A stretch of 64,000 nucleotides of DNA from Danxiaibacter flavus. Lineage in GTDB: Bacteria > Bacteroidota > Bacteroidia > Chitinophagales > Chitinophagaceae. Below are positions 46,620-54,428 of the stretch, one piece after another; the first letter of the stretch is position 1; every line of letters begins with the position of its first letter. The position numbers and the translations under genes were made by a program. Location of the stretch: positions 62,001 to 126,000 of the forward strand of contig NZ_JAULBC010000010.1 in NCBI RefSeq assembly GCF_041060425.1, in the 5' to 3' direction. Below the pieces are notes generated by a model, which ran no database searches, had not been told where the DNA came from, and worked only from the letters and a program-made list of their open reading frames with translations.

Positions 46620-46858
46620 CAGTTCGTTCCGCACTTAATTAATCCCCGGAAACATCACAACTGTCTCTGCAATTTGTTGCAAGAGTAAGTATGCATAATT
46701 GTTCATTGCTCATATTGTGGAAATTTCTGTACCATGTGGTTTTAAATATTCATGTACGCTCTTTTTCTTAACTCATCTGTGTATCTTTTTATTTAGCAGT
46801 ATGTAATTTTTCTGTTATGGAATCTCTCCGTTTGTGTGTCCCATTGTAAAACAAACAT

Positions 46859-47386
46859 ATGGCAGAAATTCAACCAAACAACGGCCAAAAAAAGAAAGGA
46901 ACAAAAGGCAAGAAACTTTCAACAAGGGTCGATCTTACTCCAATGGTAGACCTGGGTTTTCTCCTTATTACGTTCTTTATATTCACTACAACGCTGTCGT
47001 CTCAAACCGCTATGAAATTGGTAATCCCGGATGACAGGGGGATTGTTGACAGAACCCCTGTTCCGGAGGGAAAAACACTCAATTTATTACTCTCCGCAAA
47101 AGACAGAATCTATTATTACGAAGGAGAAAATGTGTCGCAGATGCAAGACGCCGACTATTCCCGCGACGGTTTACGCCAGATAATTCTTGCAAAAAAGAAA
47201 ACGGTTGCAGCGCATTACGGTAATGACGCCGAAACAATTGTATTAATTAAACCTACCGATGAAGCCAGCTACAAAAATATTATTGACGCCCTTGATGAAA
47301 TGAAAATTAACGACGTAAAAAAGTTTGTTCTTATGGATGCAACTGATAATGAAAGAGCGGTCGTTAGTAAGAAACAAACGTTGTAA
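46859..47386 (+). CDS. ExbD/TolR family biopolymer transport protein
   Basis: 175 residues: a basic cytosolic tail (KKKGTKGKK), one transmembrane helix containing the proton-path Asp (VDLTPMVDLGFLLITFFIF, the Asp in MVDLGF), then a periplasmic ExbD domain with YKNIIDALDEMKIN. It normally works with ExbB and TonB to energise outer-membrane uptake, or with GldL/M-type motors. No exbB or tonB gene lies beside it, so it is either an accessory ExbD or depends on a distant ExbB. It ends at a hairpin terminator. Symbol assigned by family only. Confidence 0.88.
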   Translation: MAEIQPNNGQKKKGTKGKKLSTRVDLTPMVDLGFLLITFFIFTTTLSSQTAMKLVIPDDRGIVDRTPVPEGKTLNLLLSAKDRIYYYEGENVSQMQDADYSRDGLRQIILAKKKTVAAHYGNDAETIVLIKPTDEASYKNIIDALDEMKINDVKKFVLMDATDNERAVVSKKQTL

Positions 47387-47513
47387 CATGCTTAAATATT
47401 GGAGAATTTAATTATCTGTGAAATTAGAATTGGCATCAATTTTGAATTTAATAGAAACGTAGCTGATGAAAAGCTACTTCTACAAATGTCATTTTTCATT
47501 GGGGGTATAAATA

Positions 47514-47548
47514 AGGCCTTGTAATTTCTTACGAGGCCATTTTTTTTG
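47514..47548 (+). terminator. terminator after the ExbD gene
   Basis: GGCCTTGTAA pairs with TTACGAGGCC (one G-T pair) around TTTC, followed by ATTTTTTTT. It lies 127 nt after the stop codon. A second perfect stem, GTAGCT/AGCTAC, lies just upstream at 47459-47477. Confidence 0.85.
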
Positions 47549-47652
47549 CTTCAATATTCTTTTCCTCTTCAGGTTAAAGTCATTTATTTTTAGCACCTGA
47601 TTTTTTTCTGATATCTTAATTCCTGCATACTTACATCAATAAATGTGAACCG

Positions 47653-49434
47653 ATGAAAAAAATTGTTTTTATCCTTGCTGCCGCGGTTGCCCTGGCAAGT
47701 TGTAAAAGCGGCGGAGAAAAATCCGGCGCTAGTGAGCCAAATGCCGGATTGGCCACTTTGTTGGATCAATACTATGAGGAAAGCTTGCAATTATTTCCCA
47801 TCAATGCTACCTACCAGGGGGATAAAAGATACAATGATCTATTGCCGGCTGAATTCACTGACAGCTATCGGGCAAAACTGAAAGATTTCTATAAAAAATA
47901 CCTGGACGGTCTTGCTAAGTTCGACAGGGCCGGGCTGAATGAAAACGACCAGGCGAGCTACGATATTCTTAAGCATGATGCAGAAATAGCGCTCGAAGGT
48001 TTGTCTTTCAACGATAATTACATTCCCTTCAACCAGTTTTACGGAACAACGCTCACAATGGGGCAGTTGGGGAGCGGCGACGGCGCCCAGCCGTTTAAAA
48101 CCGTTGAAGACTATGATAAATGGCTCAAACGTGCAACTGCTTTCAACGCTTGGGCAGATAGCGCAATTCTTTATTTTAGAAAAGGAATGGCTGCAAACTT
48201 TGTATTGCCCAAATCCATTGTGGTTAAAATAATTCCGCAAATGACAGCAATGGTCATTGCAGATCCCACAAAAAGTCTTTTTTACGGTCCTGTTTCAAAA
48301 TTCCCTTCAACATTCAGTGACGCAGATAAAAAACGTCTTACGGATTCCTTTGCTGCAGTTATAAAAACGCAATTGGTTCCGTCTTATAAAAAGCTTGGAG
48401 ACTTTTTGCAAACCGAATACCTGCCAAAAGCACGTACAACTTCAGGTGTATCGGCATTGCCTGACGGGAAAAAATATTATGAATATCTTGTTCGCCAGCA
48501 AACCACTACCAACAAAACTCCTGAAGAGATCTATAATACCGGTCTGGCTGAAGTAAAACGCATACGTGGTATTATGGATAGCGTAAAAAATGCTGTGAAC
48601 TTTAAAGGAGATCTGCCTGCATTCTTTGAATACATGCGTACCAATAAAATATTCATGCCGTATAAATCACCGGAGGAAGTATTGAATGCTTTCCGTGCAA
48701 TACAGGCGAAAATTCAACCGCATCTTTCTGAGATGTTCAATAAAACACCTAAGACAAAATTTGAGATCAGGCAGACAGAAGCATTCAGAGCAGAAAGCGC
48801 CAGCGCAGAATACAACCAGGGAACACCCGATGGAAGCAGGCCAGGCATCTTCTACATTCCTATTCTTGATGCAACAAAATTCAACATCACAAGTGGTATG
48901 GAAAGCCTGTTTTTGCATGAAGCAATACCAGGCCATCATTACCAGATCTCCTTGCAGCAGGAAGATACATCATTGCCAAAATTCCGCAGATTTGGCGCTC
49001 ATAATGCTTATGTGGAAGGCTGGGCATTGTATTGTGAAAGCCTTGGAAAAGAACTCGGACTTTATAAAGATCCTTATCAATACATGGGCGCATTGGGCGA
49101 TGAAATTCACCGGGCAATTCGTCTTGTTGTAGATGTTGCCATTCACACAAAAGGCATGACCCGCGAAGAAGCGATTAAATACATGATGGATAATGAAGCG
49201 ATAAGCGAACAGGGCGCCACTGCTGAAATAGAACGTTATATGGTTATTCCCGGACAGGCATTGGGTTACAAGATCGGTGCATTGAAAATACGCGAACTAA
49301 GGAACAAATATCAGCAGCAATTGGGAAGTAAATTTAATCTTGCCGCCTTTCATGACGAGTTTCTGTCAAGCGGAAGTATGCCGCTCGATCTCGTAGAAAA
49401 AAGAATGGATGTATGGGCCGCAAAACAAAAATAA
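47653..49434 (+). CDS. DUF885 family lipoprotein, predicted zinc metallopeptidase
   Basis: 593 residues. Lipobox at the N-terminus (AVALASC, Cys17), then a mostly helical DUF885 fold. The probable metal site is HEAIPGHHYQ (His at about 418), with a downstream EGWALYCE glutamate. Such proteins resemble M1/M3-like peptidases and are placed on the periplasmic side of a membrane in Bacteroidota. The reaction is unproven. It is a single-gene unit ending in a hairpin terminator. Confidence 0.88.
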   Translation: MKKIVFILAAAVALASCKSGGEKSGASEPNAGLATLLDQYYEESLQLFPINATYQGDKRYNDLLPAEFTDSYRAKLKDFYKKYLDGLAKFDRAGLNENDQASYDILKHDAEIALEGLSFNDNYIPFNQFYGTTLTMGQLGSGDGAQPFKTVEDYDKWLKRATAFNAWADSAILYFRKGMAANFVLPKSIVVKIIPQMTAMVIADPTKSLFYGPVSKFPSTFSDADKKRLTDSFAAVIKTQLVPSYKKLGDFLQTEYLPKARTTSGVSALPDGKKYYEYLVRQQTTTNKTPEEIYNTGLAEVKRIRGIMDSVKNAVNFKGDLPAFFEYMRTNKIFMPYKSPEEVLNAFRAIQAKIQPHLSEMFNKTPKTKFEIRQTEAFRAESASAEYNQGTPDGSRPGIFYIPILDATKFNITSGMESLFLHEAIPGHHYQISLQQEDTSLPKFRRFGAHNAYVEGWALYCESLGKELGLYKDPYQYMGALGDEIHRAIRLVVDVAIHTKGMTREEAIKYMMDNEAISEQGATAEIERYMVIPGQALGYKIGALKIRELRNKYQQQLGSKFNLAAFHDEFLSSGSMPLDLVEKRMDVWAAKQK

Positions 49435-49463
49435 AATGAGAAGACAAACCTGGGCTACCAACG

Positions 49464-49508
49464 CCGGATGTATTTAGAACAATGAAAATAAATACTTCCG
49501 GTTTTTTT
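49464..49508 (+). terminator. terminator of the DUF885 gene
   Basis: CCGGA-GTATTTA pairs with TAAATAC-TCCGG (one mismatch) around a 12-nt loop, then seven T. It lies 29 nt after the stop codon. Confidence 0.88.
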
Positions 49509-49509
49509 A

Positions 49510-49700
49510 TCGCTGATTGCTGATCTGTTGATCGCTGATTTCCCCAGCTACCCGAATAGCGCGTTCTTGCCAACAATGAGCAAGTTACACCTGAACAAAT
49601 CAGAGATCAATAAATCAGCGATCAGTGTTACTTCAATTATCGTTTTACTACCCGGTTGTAAACGTAAAACGTATAACCTACAACTTATAACTCACTACAT
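49510..49700. repeat. GATCGCTGAT and AACGTAAAAC repeats before the glycosyltransferase
   Basis: 49510-49543 carries CGCTGATTGCTGATCTGTTG and a further GATCGCTGATTT; the inverted form AAATCAGAGATCAATAAATC lies at 49597 onwards. GATCGCTGATCTGTT is also the core of the tandem array at 25930-26634. 49660-49700 carries AACGTAAAACGTATAACC, as at 7561-7595 and 16461-16498. No gene; the frame extended upstream from the glycosyltransferase to 49528 runs through these repeats and is rejected. Confidence 0.6.
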
Positions 49701-49702
49701 AC

Positions 49703-49710
49703 TACCTTTG
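49703..49710 (+). promoter_or_regulatory. candidate -7 box, probably leaderless start
   Basis: TACCTTTG then CC fits TAnnTTTG and ends 6 nt before the ATG at 49717, as in gmk. No -33 TTG at the right distance was found, so the promoter is less certain than that of gmk. Confidence 0.45.
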
Positions 49711-49716
49711 CCTTCC

Positions 49717-50832
49717 ATGCGAATAGCCGTTATAAAACAGACCGGAGAAAGTGAAGATGTCAGCTATCAGAATTATGTGGCCGATATCATTGTTTCCATA
49801 CAGCAGAAACATGGATACAAGCTTTTGAATTATTCTTCTCTCAATAAAAAGGAAGCACTTCCGGAGAACGCCATCGTTATGTTTGAGTGTGATCAGCAAT
49901 CACAGATAACGTTACAATGGTGGTATGAAATAAGCCTTCCTTCCATTGTGAAAAAAACGGGAATAGATCTGCTCATTCACCTCAATGGCTGTTTAAGTCT
50001 TTCTGTAAAACAGCCGCAAATACTTTTTATTCCCGCTATTGATCTGCTTCTGCAACCGGCAGAAAAAAAAGCATTACCTCAACAGATTTACAGTAAAAAG
50101 AAGTTGAGGGATTTTGTTGAAAAAGCGGTTTCAGTAATAGTGTATTCCGAATTTGCAAGGAACATTGTAATGGAACATGCTGCGCCCGACACGCGTGTAC
50201 ATGTTCTGATACCATCTGCGTCAGCAGCATTTAAACCTGTAGAATGGGAAGAAAAGGAACAAGTCAAACATAAGCTGACGGAGGAAAACGAGTATTTTAT
50301 TGCAATGAAGAAAATGAATAATGAAGAGGAGCTGATACTGTTATTGAAGGCTTTTTCAGTATTTAAAAAATGGCAGCAAAGCAGTATGAAACTTCTGCTT
50401 CAGTCAGGCGAATTGTTGGAAACAGATACCTGGAAAGAAAAGCTGGCCTCTTATAAATACCGTAAGGATGTGAAGGTGCTGAATGCTTATGACGGCGAGC
50501 TTTCTACAAACCTCGCATGTTCTTACGCAGGTATCCATTTGTCATCTCATGATGGGCATGTACAACCACTTGTGGAGGCAATGCAATGCGAAATTCCTGT
50601 TATAACTAATCCCTTAAATAGCTTTAAAGAAATTGCCGGAGAAAGTGCGCTTTACCAGGAAAATGATGATGCAGAAGTATTAGGTCATAACCTTGTGCGC
50701 ATGTACAAAAATGAACAAATGCGCAATATGCTTATTTATAATGCCAGGCTTATGATAACGCATTATAATTACAATTCAGCCGTAAATGATATGACAAATA
50801 TTATAGAAGCTTCATCAGGGCAAAAGTTGTAG
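49717..50832 (+). CDS. GT4-like glycosyltransferase
   Basis: 371 residues with two lobes. The N-terminal half is poorly conserved; the C-terminal half has the family 4 pattern: EEELILLLKAFSVFKKW, then LSSHDGHVQPLVEAMQCEIPVI (about 285-306, the E-x7-E-like donor site) and a terminal helix. It probably adds a sugar from a nucleotide donor to a surface glycan or lipid. The start at 49717 is supported by the TACCTTTG box directly upstream and by the structure of the N-terminus (MRIAVIKQTGE as the first beta strand). It is isolated from other glycan genes. Confidence 0.8.
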   Translation: MRIAVIKQTGESEDVSYQNYVADIIVSIQQKHGYKLLNYSSLNKKEALPENAIVMFECDQQSQITLQWWYEISLPSIVKKTGIDLLIHLNGCLSLSVKQPQILFIPAIDLLLQPAEKKALPQQIYSKKKLRDFVEKAVSVIVYSEFARNIVMEHAAPDTRVHVLIPSASAAFKPVEWEEKEQVKHKLTEENEYFIAMKKMNNEEELILLLKAFSVFKKWQQSSMKLLLQSGELLETDTWKEKLASYKYRKDVKVLNAYDGELSTNLACSYAGIHLSSHDGHVQPLVEAMQCEIPVITNPLNSFKEIAGESALYQENDDAEVLGHNLVRMYKNEQMRNMLIYNARLMITHYNYNSAVNDMTNIIEASSGQKL

Positions 50833-50924
50833 GCGCGTTATAAATTGTTTCAAATAAGCAAGAGTATTAAGACGGCTTAGCTATGTGAAAAAATTATCAT
50901 GCAAAAAAAGACGAAGACCCGGCC

Positions 50925-51107
50925 CTTAAGGTTAATGTCATTTAGTTCGGAGCATTTAAAGCTCCAGCGGAGCTTCCTGTTGTTTGTAAAGCCATTACAG
51001 GATTAATTAACCTATCTGTAAACTTTTTTGGGACGAGACATTACAGATAGGATGGTCCTATGGAGCAAGACCAATGAGTATGCTTAACTAATGACATTGT
51101 TCTTAAG
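50925..51107. repeat. MITE-like element with terminal inverted repeats
   Basis: CTTAAGGTTAATGTCATTTAG (50925-50945) and CTAATGACATTGTTCTTAAG (51088-51107) are imperfect terminal inverted repeats about 20 bp long. Inside are a perfect hairpin AGCTCC/GGAGCT (about 50970-50984) and a 10-bp stem CTATCTGTAA/TTACAGATAG (51012-51050). The 183-bp element has no gene and lies in the gap before gldC. It looks like a non-autonomous mobile element; its parent transposase is not in the window and no target duplication could be confirmed. Confidence 0.5.
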
Positions 51108-51140
51108 ATGATAACAAAAATGCTGCAACCCTGAGATTGG

Positions 51141-51167
51141 GTACTTAATACCTCGTAAATCGTACTT
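51141..51167. repeat. variant copy of the GTACTTCG repeat
   Basis: GTACTT, then ACCTCGTAAATCGTACTT: a variant of the 20-mer at 223-242 and 20800-20819, separated by a few bases from the MITE-like element. It lies just upstream of the gldC promoter. Confidence 0.5.
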
Positions 51168-51193
51168 AAGAAAGCGGTATTGTTTTAACTGCT

Positions 51194-51201
51194 TACATTT
51201 G
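51194..51201 (+). promoter_or_regulatory. candidate -7 box of gldC
   Basis: TACATTTG then C fits TAnnTTTG and lies 33 nt upstream of the gldC ATG. No well-spaced -33 TTG is visible. Confidence 0.4.
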
Positions 51202-51234
51202 CATCCTTGTAAACGATATTTATAAAATTGAAAT

Positions 51235-51588
51235 ATGCATACTTCAACCATTACAATTGACGTACATTTAGATAAAGACAAAGTACCTGATCAGATTACC
51301 TGGAAAGCTACTGATAGCACGGCCGAAGAAGGACAAAAAGCAAGAGCAATGATGCTGGCTTTTTGGGACGGAGCTGATAAAAGTGCTTTACGTATTGACC
51401 TGTGGACCAAAGAAATGATGGTGGATGAAATGGCTGATTTTTTCTACCAGACCTTCATGACGATGGCCGATACCTACAACCGCGCAACACAACACCAGGA
51501 GCTTGTTGACGATATGAAGAAATTTGCCAAAGATTTTTATGCCAAGTTCCGTGAGCAGCAGCAAAAAGATCAGAAAGGAAACTGGTAA
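51235..51588 (+). CDS. gliding motility-associated protein GldC
   Basis: 117 residues, cytosolic, no signal peptide. HTSTITIDVHLDKDKVPDQITW and ARAMMLAFWDGADKSALRIDLWTKEMMVDEM match GldC, a small Bacteroidota protein named from gliding mutants; it is also found in non-gliding species and its biochemical role is unknown. It begins a long co-directional run that reaches the end of the window. The next gene starts 99 nt downstream. Confidence 0.9.
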   Translation: MHTSTITIDVHLDKDKVPDQITWKATDSTAEEGQKARAMMLAFWDGADKSALRIDLWTKEMMVDEMADFFYQTFMTMADTYNRATQHQELVDDMKKFAKDFYAKFREQQQKDQKGNW

Positions 51589-51687
51589 TACAAGCCTCTG
51601 ATAGAAGATCGGCTGAAAAGCAGCGGTTTTTACGTTCGTGACTAAAAAGATAAAGTATTCCTGAGCCAACAAATAATTTGTTTGTAT

Positions 51688-52140
51688 ATGAGTTTAGAAC
51701 AACAAGTAATGACGGAAATGAAAGAAGCCATGAAAGCAAAAGATGAGGCTTCTTTGCGTTCATTGCGCGCAATAAAGGCCGAAATTATTAAGGCCAAAAC
51801 AGAACCCGGTGCGAATGGAACGGTAACAGAAGAAGGTGAACTAAAGTTGTTGCAGAAGATGGTGAAGCAACGCCGCGATTCCCTGGAAATCTATCAACAG
51901 CAGAATCGTGCGGATCTTGCCCAGAAAGAACAGGAGGAGATATCTGTTATTGAAAAGTTTTTGCCGAAACAACTAAGTGAAGCGGAGTTAAAAGAAGCAC
52001 TCGGCAAAATTATCGCCGAAGTTGGCGCCAGCTCTCCTGCAGATATGGGGAAAGTGATGGGAGCTGCAACAAAGCAACTTTCCGGGCAGGCGGATGGCAA
52101 AGCAATATCCGCAGCCGTTAAGGAGTTATTAAGCAAATAG
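51688..52140 (+). CDS. YqeY/GatB-like domain protein
   Basis: 150 residues, all-helical. SLEQQVMTEMKEAMKAKD and LLQKMVKQRRDSLEIYQQ are typical of the GatB/YqeY domain, the tail module of Asp-tRNA(Asn)/Glu-tRNA(Gln) amidotransferase that binds tRNA; stand-alone YqeY proteins have no proven role. A start two codons upstream uses TTG; the ATG at 51688 is preferred. It is followed by cvpA after 37 nt, so they are likely co-transcribed. Confidence 0.88.
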   Translation: MSLEQQVMTEMKEAMKAKDEASLRSLRAIKAEIIKAKTEPGANGTVTEEGELKLLQKMVKQRRDSLEIYQQQNRADLAQKEQEEISVIEKFLPKQLSEAELKEALGKIIAEVGASSPADMGKVMGAATKQLSGQADGKAISAAVKELLSK

Positions 52141-52177
52141 CCCTTTCAAAATACTGATAACAGGCAACGGGAATTAT

Positions 52178-52714
52178 ATGGTAATAGATGTAATATGCGT
52201 AATTATATTATTGATGGCCATATTTAAAGGGTATACGCGCGGCTTTATTGTCGCTGTTTTTTCCTTTGTGGCCATTATTATAGGTCTGGCTGCAGCACTG
52301 AAACTTTCAGTAGTGGTAAGTGGCTGGCTTCAGCAGCATACATCTGTGGGCATATCCTGGTTGCCTTTTCTTTCATTCATTATTGTGATGATCGGAGTTA
52401 TACTGATCATTCGCTGGGCCGCAGCGCTCATACAGGCGAGTGTGGAAACACTTATGCTTGGATGGCTCAATCGGCTGGGCGGCATTATTTTATACATTGC
52501 ACTTTATATAACCGTGTTGAGCGTGCTGCTGTTCTACCTTACCCAAATGAACATTATAAAAGCAGATACGGTAGCATCGTCGAAATTATACAGCCTGATT
52601 GAACCTGTTGGACCAAAAGCGATAGATGCTTTTGGCAAGGTAATACCCCTGTTCAAAGATTTATTTGTACAGTTAGAGCAGTTTTTTGGACGAATTGCCC
52701 AAAAACACGGTTAA
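52178..52714 (+). CDS. CvpA family membrane protein
   Basis: 178 residues with four predicted transmembrane helices. The IDVICVIILLMAIFKGYTRGFI segment and the loop GWLNRLGG are typical of CvpA, an inner-membrane protein named for colicin V production and, in other bacteria, linked to envelope stress. It follows the YqeY gene by 37 nt and probably shares its transcript. Confidence 0.88.
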   Translation: MVIDVICVIILLMAIFKGYTRGFIVAVFSFVAIIIGLAAALKLSVVVSGWLQQHTSVGISWLPFLSFIIVMIGVILIIRWAAALIQASVETLMLGWLNRLGGIILYIALYITVLSVLLFYLTQMNIIKADTVASSKLYSLIEPVGPKAIDAFGKVIPLFKDLFVQLEQFFGRIAQKHG

Positions 52715-52859
52715 CAGGAGTTAGATTTTTGCAATAAATCAGGTAATTTTACTATATAAGGCGGGCGAATTAATTGTTAATGAATGATTGATAAGGTTTT
52801 TTCGTCTGAATTGCGTTTATTTGTACCTAATGAATGGCTTAAAAGCCAAAGAATGTCCG

Positions 52860-53639
52860 ATGAATTACGAGATTAAACAACAAGATAAATTCAGGTATAT
52901 AGAAGAAGGTGAAGGCGAGCCCCTGGTATTGCTTCATGGACTTTTTGGTGCTTTAAGCAATTTTAAAGACCTGGTTGACCATTTCAGGCACCAATATAAA
53001 GTGGTGGTTCCGATGCTCCCATTGTTTGATCTGGATATATTTCATACAACGGTGGGCGGTCTGGAGAAATATGTGCAGAAGTTTATTGAAATGCGTGACT
53101 ACAGGGATATCAATCTCCTGGGAAACTCTCTGGGCGGGCACGTAGCGTTGGTTCACATTCTTAAACATCCGGAACGCATTAAATCTCTTATTCTTACGGG
53201 AAGCTCCGGTTTGTTTGAAAACGGTATGGGGGATAGCTATCCAAAGCGTGGGGACTATGAATACATTCGCAAGAAAGTAGAGGTGACTTTCCATGATCCG
53301 GCAATGGCGACAAAGGACCTAGTTGATGAAGTATTTGAAATAACCAACAACAGGTTAAAAGTAATTAAGATCATTTCGCTCGCAAAAAGCGCAATCCGCA
53401 ATAATCTCGGGGAAGAGTTAAGCCAGATCAAGCAGCCGACGTTGTTGATCTGGGGAAATAACGATACTGTTACTCCGCCATTTGTTGCGAAAGAGTTTAA
53501 TAAATTAATTCCTCATAGCGAGTTGTACTTCATTGATAATTGCGGGCATGCACCAATGATGGAAGTTCCGGGTGAATTTAATCACATACTTGACCAATTT
53601 TTGCGCAAACAAAGGCAACCCGCTGCAACAGTTGCATAA
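52860..53639 (+). CDS. alpha/beta hydrolase
   Basis: 259 residues with the canonical alpha/beta-hydrolase fold: oxyanion motif LLHGLFGAL (about 24-32), nucleophile elbow GNSLGG (about 89-94, Ser in the middle), acid in WGNNDTVTPP and His in DNCGHAPMMEVP (about 233-244). Substrate unknown; small esterases of this type commonly precede envelope genes. The start at 52860 was chosen because the core fold begins near there; two in-frame starts exist upstream (52788 and 52830). Cytoplasmic. Confidence 0.82.
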   Translation: MNYEIKQQDKFRYIEEGEGEPLVLLHGLFGALSNFKDLVDHFRHQYKVVVPMLPLFDLDIFHTTVGGLEKYVQKFIEMRDYRDINLLGNSLGGHVALVHILKHPERIKSLILTGSSGLFENGMGDSYPKRGDYEYIRKKVEVTFHDPAMATKDLVDEVFEITNNRLKVIKIISLAKSAIRNNLGEELSQIKQPTLLIWGNNDTVTPPFVAKEFNKLIPHSELYFIDNCGHAPMMEVPGEFNHILDQFLRKQRQPAATVA

Positions 53640-53674
53640 ATTTTGTTGTCTATTAAGTACAAGATTGTACAGAT

Positions 53675-54334
53675 ATGTTAGTACAGGAACTGATATATTC
53701 GACTTTTCCTTCAATTAGTTTTGAAGACACTGCCGGTTTTGCACTTCAATTAATGGATGAATACGAAGTGCAGCACCTGCCTGTGGTAAATGATGAAAAA
53801 TATATAGGTCTCATTAGCAAAGATGAATTACTTGATGTAGACGAAAATTCCCCTGTTTCAGCATCAGCAGCTCATCTCATTAAAGTTTCCGTTCCCGCAC
53901 GGGAACATTTTCTTACCGCAGTAAGAATTTGCAACGAGCAAAACCTTTCACTTGTCCCCATAATTAACGAGCAACTGGAATTACAGGGCTTGATTACTCC
54001 CAATGACCTCGTAAGAGCTACTGCTATTTTTAATAGCGTGGATGCCAGAGGCGGTTTCATTGTTCTTGAAATGGACAAAGCCAATTATTCTTTTGGCGAA
54101 CTGAACAAACTGGTAGAAACCAATGATGCCAACATTGTGCAGTTAAATACTTACACAGACAACGTTTCCGGTGCTTTTATCGTTTCTATTAAGATAAATA
54201 AGTTTGAAGTGTCTGATATTGTAGCTACCTTCCAACGGTACGACTACACTATAAAATACTATTTCGGTGAAGAACTCTATGAAAATGAACTCAAAGAGAA
54301 TTACGACCTTTTAATGAATTATCTTAAAATGTAA
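53675..54334 (+). CDS. CBS-domain pair protein
   Basis: 219 residues. Two CBS domains fill the first 120 residues (GFALQLMDEYEVQHLPVVNDEKYIGLISKDELL and FLTAVRICNEQNLSLVPIINEQLELQGLITPNDL), followed by an ACT-like C-terminal part. CBS pairs bind adenine nucleotides and act as energy sensors. It is soluble, with no transporter domain attached. In Bacteroidota it commonly lies upstream of nadK; here a barrel protein lies between. Target protein unknown. Confidence 0.88.
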   Translation: MLVQELIYSTFPSISFEDTAGFALQLMDEYEVQHLPVVNDEKYIGLISKDELLDVDENSPVSASAAHLIKVSVPAREHFLTAVRICNEQNLSLVPIINEQLELQGLITPNDLVRATAIFNSVDARGGFIVLEMDKANYSFGELNKLVETNDANIVQLNTYTDNVSGAFIVSIKINKFEVSDIVATFQRYDYTIKYYFGEELYENELKENYDLLMNYLKM

Positions 54335-54428
54335 TGCTTTTCTTCACTTACAGGTGTTTTTAAGTTAAAATTTTTGCGTAGCAATATGCAAAGCATACTT
54401 TTACAATCACTACCAACTGTAAGTACTG

